Below are positions 37,264-54,662 of a DNA stretch of 64,000 nucleotides, in pieces (positions within the stretch are counted from its first letter, which is position 1; each line of letters begins with the position of its first letter). The translations under genes were made by a program, and so were the position numbers. Source of the DNA: Euglena gracilis (lineage: Eukaryota; Euglenida; Euglenophyceae; Euglenales); assembly GCA_039621445.1 (NCBI GenBank), contig CP154954.1, forward strand, positions 44,185,847 to 44,249,846, in the 5' to 3' direction. The notes beneath the pieces are model-generated. The model was not told the DNA's origin and made no database searches. It saw only the letters and a program-made list of their open reading frames with translations.

Positions 37264-40200
37264 TTAGCCCCAAAATGTTCGTCCAACCGTCTTTGGGCAC
37301 GTTGGCGATGCATTCACGCATCGGAGCCCCGTTTCAGGCTGCGGGCGCCAACGCTTCCGCTTGAGCGGCCCTCCCGCCCCCAGCGGCCCGAGGGGTGGCA
37401 GGACCACAATGGGCGGGAGGGGGCGGGCGGGGGGCGGGGCCCCCGCCGACGCCCCGGCGCCGGGGCCCCGCCCCCCCACTGGGACGGCGCGGGCAGGCGA
37501 GGCATACGGGCTCTCCCCCAGGCGCGGGGTGCTGATGGGGGACAGCGTGGCGGCGAAGCAGTCGAGCTCGTCGTCGCTGGGGGTGGGGCTGCCCGCCCGC
37601 TTGGGCTGGCGGCCGGCGGCGATGCGGTCAGGGACCCTCCCGACAGGGAATGGGGTCGGGATTAGGGATGGCCCCATATAGGGGGCAGGGGCGGCGGCAC
37701 GCGTGTCACGCTTGTGCACGCGTGTCACGCTGGTGCACGCGTGACACTTGTACGCACCACCCACCCACCCAGAGGCACGAGATGCACAAATGAGCTCCGC
37801 TTCACCGCACAGAGGGCGGGACACAGCGTCGGAGGGCCCTGGGGCAGGCTGGCCTCTCTCCAGCAGGGCGAGGGTGTCAGTTGTGAGGCACATGGTCAGG
37901 TCCAGAGGGTTTGACGGCACGCCAGCTGTCTGGATGGGGACAGCTCTGGGATTCCGCGTGAGCGGAACGCCCCAGAGCAGGGGCAGCGGCTTTGGCCGAA
38001 TGCCTGCATGCTATCGAAATCGTTTCAAATTGCACACACAACCAACAACTGCTTTCCCATTTCATTCAAATGATCGATTCGAGCTCCTCGCACTCAACAA
38101 ACATGGGGCAATTTGGGAACTGGTAATGGCCGCCGACCACCGGCAGCCATTAGCAGTTCCTGAATTGCACGGAAAGCCGTCCATCCGGCAATGACAACCT
38201 GATGCCCCAACAATGCGGGCCTTTCCTCCTTCCCAGCTCAGTCCCCCCAGCCTCGCCCCACGCCCCACGCCGGCCTGGGCATAATGGGGGCTGGGGGTTT
38301 CAAATGGGCGGGCGGTTGGGCCCCACTGGCCGCAGTGGCAGCAGCCGATGGGCGACGTTGCGACGAGGGGCGGGGGGTTGGGGGGAGCGGGGGGGGGGGT
38401 CGGACCCGTCCCCCTGAGGGGCCATTTTCAAATGCCTGCGTCCGATCCCACCAGGACCCAAACTGACCCGGGATGATGGGATGCCCACTGTGGGCATGGA
38501 CCCCATGGCACAAGGGGCCCCTGTTGTTGTTGTTGTTGTTGCTGTTGTTGTTGTTGTTGTTGCTGTTGTTGTTGTTGTTGCTGTTGCTGCTGTTGTTGTT
38601 GTTGTTGAACAGAAGGTCAGTGCTTACCAGGGCTGCCCGAGGGAAGAACGATTCCCTCCGCACCACTGTTCCGACCTGGGGTTGGTTCCACTTTTTTGGA
38701 AAAAAGAAGCCTGTGCGGTGTGGGGGGTGTGTGCCGGGGAAAGGGTGGGCAGACCGAATTACGCCCGGGACAGCCCATCGCTGGCCGGAGGGACGGGGGG
38801 CTGCGGCCAGGCATGCCTCACGAGGCGAGGACGACTCTGAATCGTCGGCATCGGGGGCAGACGTCAGCCACCAGCCATCGTTTTGTGTTGGTCCACCGCA
38901 GCAGTGGGTGGACGAAGGGGCCGAGAACCGGCCAGCGCGGAGACACGGAACAGCCCGCCGAGAACCCCCGGGGGTGGGCCCCGAAGGCTGCCGCCTGGCG
39001 AGAGTCGAACTCGCACACTTCTGTACAGGGGCTGAAGCTGACGGACTTCGACCCGAGGCGGGAGCCGGTCCCGCAGGGGGAGCGGGGGGAGAGGGGGAGG
39101 GCCAGCGGGGGCACGACGAGGGAGACGGCCGCCGCCGCCGCCTCCGCCGCCGCGGGTGGGGGGTGCGGGGTGCGTGGGGACAGGCAAGACTTCCGCGGGG
39201 TCCACCGCGCGAGGGTCTCCTGTGACGGCGGTGTGATGGATGGGGAGCATCGAGTCCAGGGCGGTCCTTAAGCGAAAAAAAAAACCTGTCCCGATACACT
39301 TCAACCGAAAAATAAGGCTTTTGGCCGGGGAAATTTTTTGAAAGTTACTTTGAAGAATGAACCCAAAATACATGATTTTTTGATGGAAAACCACATTTTT
39401 CCACAAAAAAATCTCCAAATTTTAGGGTTGAAAATTGGTAGTTTTTAGGAGGGGGGTAAAAAAAATGCAGGTCAAAAGAATGGGACCAAATTTTGGAACA
39501 TTCAAATTTCTCTTAGATTTTTTCTCTTTGGAAATTTTGGGGGTGTTCAATGGCATTTTTGCTTCAAAAACCTCTCAAAATCAAAATTTTGAGAAAATGT
39601 TGTTGAATTTTTGGAAGGTGTGAAAAAAAAACGGGATTTTTGGGGGTTTTCGTGGGACCTCCTCTTTGGGTCCCAAAACGGGTCAAAAAAAAAAAAACAC
39701 CCGGCACCCAAAGATGCTGGGGAAGACCCCACCTTCTTCAGGAGCTTGTGCCCCTTTGCGGCATTACAAATTTCGAAATCCTCAACTCCAACTTCAACTA
39801 AAATTTGCACAAACAAACAGTTTTTGTATTTAGTCCCCAGGAATCCCAACAAAAATAGTTGAATCTGCTTGAAATCATCAACCCACACATTTTTTCTCGT
39901 TTACAACTCAGGTGTGTTGTAAATTGACATAAACCTTCCAATCTTGCCTTTGAGGAAGATTTACAAGAGGGGATCGTCCAATCGATGCTTTTTATGAGTT
40001 CAACTTTTTTGAATTTGCAACACGACGGGGACAGTTGTTTTTCGCTGCAAAACGAGCAAAACTGATTTGTGGCAATTTTTTGAGACAGACCATCATCGAA
40101 AAATGCCATATAAAGTTTGTAAATCGTTGGGGTTTACAGGATAAGGAACTGTTGGCGAAAATCCAACCCCAATTATTTTTGCCAAGAGTTAACCAAAATG

Positions 40201-43200
40201 GCCCAAAATGGCCAAAGAAGTTTGACCAAATTTTGGCCAAACTTTGACAATTTTCCGTCTTTTATTGCAACCTTGTACAGCATTTTTGGTGTATTTATGG
40301 CGGTCAACCACCCCCTCCCCTGCAGGCCAAGGGAGAATTTTCACCAAAAAAACAAAAAAACGGGGGAACGGGAAAACGGGGATTTGAACCCTAAATACAT
40401 GATTTTTGATGGAAAACCACATTTTTTTTCACAAAAAATCTCAAAAATTTCAGGGTTAAATTTGGTAGTTTTGGGAGGGGGGTGGACGAAGGTCAAAAAA
40501 GCGGACCAAATTTTTACTGACATTTTTTTCTTTGAAAATTTTTGGACTTTCAATGGCATTTTTTTTTGCTTCAAAAAACACTCAAAATCAAATTTTTGAG
40601 AAAATGTTGAACTTTTGGAAGATGGGAAAAAATGGGATTTTTGGGGGGGTTTTGGGGGGGGGACCATATGGGTCCCAAAACGGGTGAAAAAAAAAAACCC
40701 GGCGCCGAAAGCGCCGGAAATTTTTTTCGGGTTTCTGTGTATTGGGGGGGGGGGCGGTCCTTAAGGGGGCGGTCCTTAACTAAAAAAAAAAATCCCGTCC
40801 CTTACGGACCGCCCTGAGGTGGTGCCGACCCCACCGGGGTGCTCACCTGGGCCGGTACTCCAAGGCACCCAGATCCGACCCGGGGGGGGGGGGCACATGG
40901 CCCATCCCCCCGGCCGCACATGGCCAAAGGTGCCTGGGCACTTGGTTAAGGCATTTCTGGCACCGAAGGCGCGGGAATCCCAGAAAAGCCCATTTTGGAG
41001 CACTTTTTTGGCCCACGGCCAGGCAGGGAGTGCCCTGCCCTGGTCCTGCAGGGCCAGGGCAGGGCACTGGTGCCCTGGCAGGCAGGCAGGGGGTGCCTGC
41101 CTGCCAGGGCACTCTGAGACCCCCCCACCTCCCCCCTGGGGTTGGCCAATTGCAGCCTGCTTGCAACAAACACTGAACCTGTGTGACCGCCTGGGAGAGT
41201 GGGAGGGTTCCGGTGGACCCCTGGAGTGGAGTGAGTTTAGCCCAGCAAAAGACCAGACCAGAAAGATTTTCAAGGGTTTTTTGACAGATTTTATGTGGGT
41301 TTTGCGTGGCTAGGTCGGTCGACCCGGGGGGGGGGGGGTGCTTGGTTGGGCTTTGAAAAGCAGTGAGTGGGTGGGTTTGGGCCCAGGGAAAAGAGCCCCG
41401 ACCCCCTGGGGTCACTAAGTGACTCGATTAACATTCAGCCTGGTTGCAAGAACACATTTTTCAAACTGTTTTGGAATGTGCACTTTTCTGGTCCAAAAAA
41501 TCAACACAAAACTCGCGAAAAAATCCACAGAGAATAAACTCTGGCCAAAAATGCAAACACGCCAAAAACAAATTCATTCCAGGAAGCACACAAAAAATGT
41601 GGAGAACACTCCCCCCCCCCTAAAATTGGGCTCTTTGCAAGAAATCCGAAAAAACACGTAAACAAACACGTAAACAAACACACGTAAAAACAGGTGTGTG
41701 GACTCACAGATCCCCCCACAGTACCTGAGGCCGACAGTGCCACGCCGCAGTCAGCGTGACGCGGAGGGCGTCCTCCATCTCCTCCAACAGTTGCCGGTGC
41801 TCCGCCTCCGCGCTGCGAAGGCTGGCCTGAGACCCGGGTATGTGGAACGACCAAGGGTGAACATAGCGGGTTGGTACGCCCAGCGGATGGAATGTGCTGT
41901 CAATCCAGACACCGGGAAAAATATGGGAAACCTTGGGGAGGGAAGAAAAAGAACGGACTTGAAAGACAAACTGGACAAACTGAGGGGGGGGGGGCAGGGA
42001 TGGATGGGAAGCCTTAGGGGGGGGGTCGGACCCCCCCTCCCGACACAGAGGGGGGGATGGGACCTCCCCTCCTACCTCGAAACTGAGGGGGGCCGAAAAT
42101 TTTTCGATTTCATGGACGGGCAAAGGGCTGGAAATCGGGTCGAAATCGGTCAAAAATCCCTGATTTTTCTTTGAAAATCGAGCCAAAAATGCTCATTTTT
42201 TGAAATTTTTTGAACATTTTTTTGGGGGGAAAACACCAATACATCAAAAAAATGGGCAATTTGTCCAAAAATCAGCAAAAAGGGTGTTTTTTTTGCTCAT
42301 TTTCCGGCGCACAGCGCCGGAAGAAAATTTTCTTCTATTTTTGGCACCTGTCAAGGAGGGGGGGTGGGGGGTCCGGACCCCCCTCCCAACACCTTGGGGG
42401 GGGGTGGTCCGCCCCTACCACCTACCTCAATACCGAAGGGCTTCCCATCCATCCCTGGGGGGGGGGGAACGCAGCATGGACCCTCAAAAAAAGGGACGCA
42501 AAAAATGCAAAAAAAATAAACACAAAAAAAAGCACAAAAAACATGCAAATTGCATATAAAATCCTTCAGTAGCACCCCGCGATGAATACCAGAGGAGTTG
42601 GAAAAATTTCAGCTCTGCTGGGGAAACTTTTTTTTCCATAAAAATAAGCAACTTGTTGACCCAAAAATGTAAAAATGACAAAAAATTGAGAATTTTTTTT
42701 TGATTTTCGGGGAAAATTAGGGCCAGCCAAAGCGAGGCCTTTTTCATTGTCAAAAATTTTCCAACAAAAATCCAAAAATAGCCAGGAAAAAAACACAAAA
42801 ACACAAAAAAAAACCTACAAATTTTGCAAAAATTAAAAAAAATGTAAAAAAAATACTCAAAAAAACACAAAAAAACACATTTGTGTTTCTCCGCCCTGCA
42901 AACTGGGTGCGGGGAAAATGGAGTGAGCAGTTTTGTGTTGAGGCCAAATAGGCCGAATCTCTGCTCGGTTTTTTCATTGAAAGCAGGTACAAAACTCCTC
43001 AAAAATGAAATCAAAGGTCAATATTCGCCAACATTTGTGCGACTTTGTTGATGTTTTTGGGCCATTTTTTTTTGACCATTTTCCAGCCATTCTTGGTCAC
43101 TTTGGGCAGAGGCACCGGTCAAAACTAATAAAATCTGGTAAAATTTAGGTCCTGTACAAAATTTCTGCAACGTAATTTGTCCGTTTTGAATAAACATGAA

Positions 43201-46200
43201 ATGAAGCACATAAGATACTTTTCCTTTCCACTGGCAAGCTCAAGCAAATGCAATGTGCACACAAACCGCAAGGAGTAAACGAGCTGAGCTACATCCCACC
43301 TCCAGAGCTTTGTTTAAGTGCTGCGCGTGGCGTTGCACTCAAACTCAATCAACACCAGCCCCAGTGGGTCAACTTAACCAGAGAAGCTCGTAGCAGGCAT
43401 TAGTCAAACCCAAGAGTGTTATACCAAACCCCACAAATAAGACCCCGCCGACAGATTTTCATTAAAAAATCTAACCGCCCCAAAAATTACAAAATTTTCC
43501 CAAAATGGGTGATTATTTTTATTTTACTTACCTTTCTTCAATTTCCCCCCATTTTCTTTCGCAAAAATTAGCCTTTTTGATAAATATTACAATTTCCAAC
43601 CCATTTTTTGGATGCATCCATGAGAAAAACTTCAGATTTTGGGTCAAAAATGCCTGGGAAAATCTAATGACCCCACTACGGATTTTCGAAGACCGACCCA
43701 AGAAGAGGCCTCGGGATCTCATTATTCAGGGATTAAACATCAATTTACAACAATGGGTCGTCGTTTGGAGGGATATAAAACTATGAAATATGGGTGAATA
43801 ATTGAGCGGCAAAAAAAGTTGTTGAGATAAAAGCATGTTGAGAAAAAACCTCATCGGAAAGTTAGCCAACAAAAAACATTGAGCATCTGTGTTAAATTGC
43901 TGAATTCCAGGTAGCTTCAAACCCATAAAAAACTGGCAATGGACACAATGGTACTTCAACAAATACTGTGTTGGACAAATTCTTACCCCTGTTCGGTCCT
44001 GTCCTGTGCGATATTCCCACCATCGAGTATATCGACAAATCCGTTGCTTTGTGTTGGATGATACCCCCCCTCCTTCACAGCTGATCTTTCATCAAGAAAA
44101 TACACGTCATACGTATATATTCTGCCCCCAAAAATTTACTCAAAAAAGGCAAAAAACAAAAAGGACGAGTTTTGTTGACTCTGTTTTCACCAACCCACCT
44201 GTTGCATATCACCCATCACCCACCTGTCACATTATATATAACACCACAAAGCAGAACTCAGAGTCGATTTGGCTTATATTACCATCCACGCAATGCCATA
44301 TTTCTGCTATGGTTGCATACGAGAAACCAATGTTGTCCATATCACACTGCACACACACACGTGTACATTCACGTCCATTTTTATGTGGGGCCAGGTAGGC
44401 TGAGGGGTCTGCAGTGCAGGGATGGGGCGACATACCAGCTCCCGGTCCCTTGTGGCGGCCTGCCATTCCCGCAGCATGCACCGCGTGGCCTCCAGGTCCT
44501 TCTGCTGGCTGCGGACCAGGGCGTGCACCGTCTCCATCTCCTCCTGGGAAACCATACCACGGCGTCTCCGGCAGAAGGGGAAGCGGAACCAGCCACGCAA
44601 TGGTGCGTCAGGCATTTTGTCTGGCCGCTTCTTTAAACTGACGGGACCCAAAGTACCTGCTGTTTGAAGCGACCGCTCCTGTACTTGAGCGTTGGGCAAC
44701 TTAGGGATGATCGACTTACCTTTCTTTGGCAAAATCCAAACTATTTAAATTGGGCGACAAATTGACTGTTCACCTTCTTCTTCTTCTTCTTCTTCTTCTT
44801 CTTCTTCTTCTTCTTCTTCTTCTTCTTCTTCTTCTTCTTCTTCTTCATCTTCATCTTCGTCTTTAAAAGACCAAGAAAGATGCAAAATTAAAAATGCTGT
44901 TACTCTACTAAATTTCTTGCCGACGTCGCGTGAGAGAATCCTACCCAAACTACCAACTTGAAGCTTCATTTTTTCAGGAGGAAATGGAAACTATGCAAAA
45001 ATGCATCTCCGTTTTTATTCCTCCAGCGACCCATCATTAATGCTGGTTTCCAGCACAATTTGTGTCTTGTATTTTGGAAAGTTGGACGGCGCTGGTGTCA
45101 AACTTGATTTCAGTGAAACCACTGAATGTGGTCTTGCTGAAATCAGATTTTTGTTGCAGATTTTCGGATGGTAAAATCGCCCACAAACAAATGCAATGGA
45201 TGATGTGCCGGTTGAGGGGGGAATGAATTGATCTCTTGCCACTCTATCACTCTATCCTTTTGAATTTTTTGAAATATATTTGGCGATGAGCAGGATCTGC
45301 TGGGGTTTCGAGCCAATACGCCACAGGGGGGCGTGTCCCCCCACACAAACGTCCCCGGCCAGCCACACGCCTGCAACCGCCACATGGCATCGCTGTGGCG
45401 CTTGGCATCGGATCGCCGTGCCGGGACGTCCTCGAACTCCTCCTGTGCCGAAGGAGAGGCGGCAGCGGCCACCTCTGCCGGTTAATGCATTGGACATCCT
45501 TATGCCCCCCACAAGCATGACAAACGGTTGCGATGGGGAAAAGAAAAGCACTATGGGTTTGGAGCAAATGTTGCCTTTTGGGTATTTGAACAGGTATCCT
45601 GTCCAAGCCCAGGGGGGGGGGAAGGGCCAGAAAAAGGCTGTTCCCTCGGGTGTGGGGTCAGAGGCTTCTTAAGGCGCGGAGGGGGGGGGGTCGGCATCCG
45701 GGTCCAGCGTGGCAGTCAGCCAGACACTCCATGCCCTGCACCCTGGGGGGGTTTAGCCAGCAGCACCTTTTGTTTCCAGCCAGCATCTTTAACTGGATCC
45801 CAACCGGAGGCGATCACAGAGGAGAGCTAATTTCATTTGCGCAACTGCTTAGTAACCTAAGTGTGAAATCCGGACTGCCATGAATAATTCCTGAACTCAG
45901 CGAATTCAAATCTTTTGGGAAAGATAATATTCAGCTGTTTTTGATCCTAGCAGGTGTGATCTTATGGGTAATATCTTCATGTCACAATACCTCTTTTTAT
46001 ATGTTTTGTGGCAATGAAGAAGAGTGGCAGGTAATCGAATATTTGACCGCCGCACAGATTCCAGCAGACCCCCCCCCCCCGAGCTGGAAAAAAAGGTGGT
46101 GGCCAGGTGGGCCAACTCAAGGGGGGGGTTGGCTTGAGAGAACCACACCATGCAAGCCGGGACATTTTCAACTTTACTTTCCTCCAACCACCTGACAGGT

Positions 46201-47015
46201 AGGCAAGCGCTGAGGATCTGACAATCAAGGGCACTGGCAGTTCCCCGGGGAGGGGCTTCACCAGAGAAAACCTGACGGGAGGGACAATACCGGGCACCAT
46301 GGCAATGTCCCAGGTGTGCCAGGTTCTCCGGCATGCCAATTTCCCATGGGTGGGGGGGGGGGGAGGTATTGACTGATTCACGGGCATCTCTGTGGTGCAC
46401 TGTGTGCAACTCATGCAGCACTCCGCACACCCAGCAATCCACCCTTTGCACCTCCTTTGCCAGATAAAATTGCCCTTGTTGACGGAAACCACCAAAAGTG
46501 TAAAACATCGGCTTTGAACAAAATGACAACACCAAAACGCCGACGGGCTGGGGGTATGGGCTGGTCTGTGTCAGCTTCTCCGCCCCGCATTTTGGCCAAG
46601 TCCCCTGAGGTGCTTCCGCTGGGGTCTGAATGCCATCGGTGGGACACTGACAATTTGGGCACCGGGAGGGGAGAGGCAGGGGCATGCCAAGGGGATGCCC
46701 CGGGCCGGGTCTGGGTCGGTGAGGTAACAGTGCAGGACGTGCCATATTGTCAGTGGGATGGCAGCACGCCACCGGCTGGATGGGAGGGCCTCCTCGTTGT
46801 GCGTAGGCGTGTGTGTGTGTGCGCGCGCGCGTGTCTGCGTGCGGTGAGCGAGAGTGGATGTTAAACTAGAAGGTGGGTGGTGCATCGCAAATGCCTTCTG
46901 TGGTTCCTCCCTCCTTTGTTTTGCCTGACCCCACCCCCCAGGAAAGGCTGGTGCTGAGGTGCCGAGCGCAAGCACAAACACAAAAAACAAAAACAACAAC
47001 AACAACAACAACAAG

Positions 47016-47065
<50 letters not shown>

Positions 47066-47093
47066 GAACAACAAGAACAACAACAACAACAGC

Positions 47094-47148
<55 letters not shown>

Positions 47149-47251
47149 GCAACAACACACAACAACAACAACAACAACAACAACACAACAACAACAACAA
47201 CAACAACAACCACAACCACAACAACAACAACAACCACAACAACAACACACC

Positions 47252-47288
<37 letters not shown>

Positions 47289-47312
47289 CAACCCCAGCAG
47301 CACAACAACAAC

Positions 47313-47409
<97 letters not shown>

Positions 47410-47682
47410 CCACGACGACGACGACGACAACAACAACACACATGCAAAGAGACGCAGGATTTGATTTAGCCGGGCTGTCCCTATCACTTTCTCCTCGTAG
47501 GCAGCGTGGCCCAACCACAGGAGGGCCCACAGGGATCGGCGTGGGGGCCGCTGTGGGTCACAGTCGGAGTCGGCCCCCGATGAGACGGAGGACGCGCCCG
47601 ACGATGGGGATGCGTCCGCCTTGTCGAAGGCACACTCACAGGCGGCGGAGAGGTCAGAGCCGTCGGAAAAAGACAGCGCCAT
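37264..47682 (-). CDS. Coiled-coil, Ser/Pro-rich protein of unknown function (314 aa)
   Basis: Exons: 47488-47682, 45371-45442, 44436-44543, 41725-41826, 39001-39045, 37855-37917 and 37264-37623 (TAA). Residues 1-65 are Ser/Asp/Cys-rich (SFSDGSD, SSGASSVSSGADSDC). Residues 66-150 are charged and heptad-like (RLQEEMETVHALVRSQQKDL, AEAEHRQLLEEMEDALR), so probably coiled coil. Then comes SVSFSPCTEVCEFD, SPTPSDDELD, a Pro/Gly/Ala stretch and a KRKR patch near 283-286 that could be a nuclear signal. Introns 1, 3 and 4 are GT-AG, intron 2 has a GC donor (ttgcag/gcgtgt), and introns 5 and 6 are nonconventional. The start has an acceptor-like cccacag 15 nt upstream. The acceptor before exon 5 (gtcgaag) is weak. 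I recognise no family. It could be a scaffold or regulatory protein, but that is a guess. Confidence 0.66.
37624..37854 (-). other. Probable nonconventional intron 6 of the coiled-coil gene (231 nt)
   Basis: In gene sense it starts GGCCAGCCTG (CAG at +4) and ends GGTCCCTGACCGC (CTG at -8), joining TLALLER to IAAGRQPKR. Its length is a multiple of three and the frame stays open through it, so retention is possible. Its interior holds a cacgcgtgtcacgctggtg tandem repeat (37697-37746) that looks intronic. Confidence 0.55.
37918..39000 (-). other. Nonconventional intron 5 of the coiled-coil gene (1083 nt)
   Basis: In gene sense it starts CGCCAGGCGG (CAG at +4) and ends GACAGCTGGCGTG (CTG at -8). 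CGCCAG can pair with CTGGCG. The join reads VCEFDS + PSNPLDLT in frame. The intron holds the TTG microsatellite. Confidence 0.7.
38521..38608. repeat. (TTG)n microsatellite with TGC interruptions
   Basis: Trinucleotide array in intron 5 of the coiled-coil gene; on the gene's own strand it is CAA/GCA. Confidence 0.97.
39257..40816. mobile_element. Candidate third element: inverted CAGGGCGGTCC...GGACCGCCCTG ends
   Basis: CAGGGCGGTCCTTAAG at 39257 is mirrored by CTTACGGACCGCCCTG ending at 40816. Extra copies of ggcggtccttaa at about 40752-40779 suggest nested insertions. The interior carries the dispersed repeat also found in the OMA1 introner. The adjacent octamers (atcgagtc, aggtggtg) match at only 3 of 8 positions, so the two ends may belong to different insertions. 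It lies in intron 4 of the coiled-coil gene. Confidence 0.5.
41026..41122. repeat. Two adjacent perfect hairpins built on TGCCCTG
   Basis: agtgccctgccctgg is followed, after tcctgcaggg, by its exact inverse ccagggcagggcact. Directly after it, tgccctggcaggcaggca is inverted as tgcctgcctgccagggca. Both lie in intron 4 of the coiled-coil gene. Confidence 0.85.
44775..44846. repeat. (TTC)n microsatellite
   Basis: About 24 TTC units, then ttcatcttcatc, in intron 2 of the coiled-coil gene. In gene sense it is GAA, so the poly-Glu/Lys frames here are artefacts. Confidence 0.97.
46980..47440. repeat. (AAC)n microsatellite, 460 bp
   Basis: Long aac/caa array with aag, agc, acac and ccac interruptions, ending in cgacgacgacgac. 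It occupies intron 1 of the coiled-coil gene close to its donor. A second array (47800-47936) lies upstream of the same gene. Confidence 0.97.
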
Positions 47683-53254
<5,572 letters not shown>

Positions 53255-53265
53255 GCTGGAGTGGT

Positions 53266-53267
53266 CT
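53266..53267 (-). promoter_or_regulatory. Candidate spliced-leader acceptor for the coiled-coil/ankyrin gene
   Basis: ccctccctcccccgcag lies 11 nt before the ATG at 53254. This supports a gene start here rather than an internal exon of the neighbouring ankyrin gene. Confidence 0.45.
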
Positions 53268-53920
53268 GCGGGGGAGGGAGGGTGTACCCAGCAGTATGGG
53301 CCCAAATATGGACCCCACTTCAGCCATCCAAAAAAAAAAGCATCGCCCAGCATTGGAACCCCACCTCTGTCTCCAAAAATCCAGCATCACCCAGCATCAC
53401 CCAGCATCATCAGAGGTGCTTGTTCCAGAGGGAAAGCTGCCAAATTCCTTCATCCATTCCCCTTCGGTCGGCCAACCACATGCAAGTCGGCCCTGGTCGG
53501 CCTGGTCGGCCCTGGTCGGCCCTGGTCGGCCCTGGTCGGCGCTGGTCGGAACCCCCACCTACGGGGGTCCTGAAAATCATAGTCGGCCCTGGTCGGCCCT
53601 GGTCGGCCGTAGGTGCCTGCCTGGGGGTGGTAAGAAATGGAACGGGGTTTAAATGGGGGGGGTTTAAACTTTAATTAGAGGTGCTTTGAAGACTATGGAA
53701 ACAATGGGTGCAGTGGTAACCCTTTGGGATCTCATCGAAGACCCCTGCCGCCCCATCCCCATCTCCCTCGTGTGGGGTTGGGTCTCTGGGTCCAAAATGA
53801 AAAAATTCTGCGGCCCTTCACGTAGGGATGAACATGCACCCAAATCATTCCGCTGCCACAAATTTAAGCTCATCCCCTCATTATGAAACCCCAAAGGTGT
53901 TTGTTTTGGTGACTAACCAT

Positions 53921-54622
53921 TTATGCCCCTTGGCGCCGGAGCACCACAGGCAAAAGACGGGTGGCATCTGCAAGAAAAGTACGTCCTGAAATTAAAACTT
54001 AACTAAAAACGAGGAAAGTTCTATAGAACGCTGAGAACTTTGCACAATGGAAAAATTAAAGAAAAAAACGTCCTGGTTCTCAGTCCCAAGAGTTTGGGTT
54101 TCTGACAAGTTTGCCCAACAAAACATCTGTTAGGGGACTTTTTTCCTGAAAACAACAACGATGATGAACAATAAATACACAAAAAATATTTTTGGGGGTT
54201 GGAAAGCCCAACCTTGGATCCAAATGCTGACTGCGCCCAGGGGTGGGGGGAGGGCCCCGGGCGGAAGGTCTGCGGCCGCTGCACGGCCGCCTCATGGCAC
54301 ACGGCCAGGAGGAGGGCGGCGGCGGCAGCGTGGCCCGCGGCGCATGCCCAGTGCAGCGGGGTGCGCTGGTACGCCCCGCGCGCACTCGGCGCCACCGCCC
54401 GACAGACTGCAGACCATGTGTGTAATTGTGTGTTGTGTGCGTTGTGTGTGTGTGTTGTGTGCATGGATTGTGTGTGTGTGTGTGTGTTGTGTTGTGTGTT
54501 GCGTGTGTGTGTGGGTTGTGTGTGTGTGTGTGTTGCGTGCATGTAATGTGTGTTGCGTGTGTGCTGTGCGTTGTGTGTGTGTGTGTGTGTGTGTTGCGTG
54601 TGTGCTGTGTGCTGTGTGTGTG

Positions 54623-54662
<40 letters not shown>

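Noticed and set aside
46571-47530. Long Val/Leu/Cys and Asn/Thr/Gln frames
   Set aside because: Products of the (AAC)n microsatellite in an intron.
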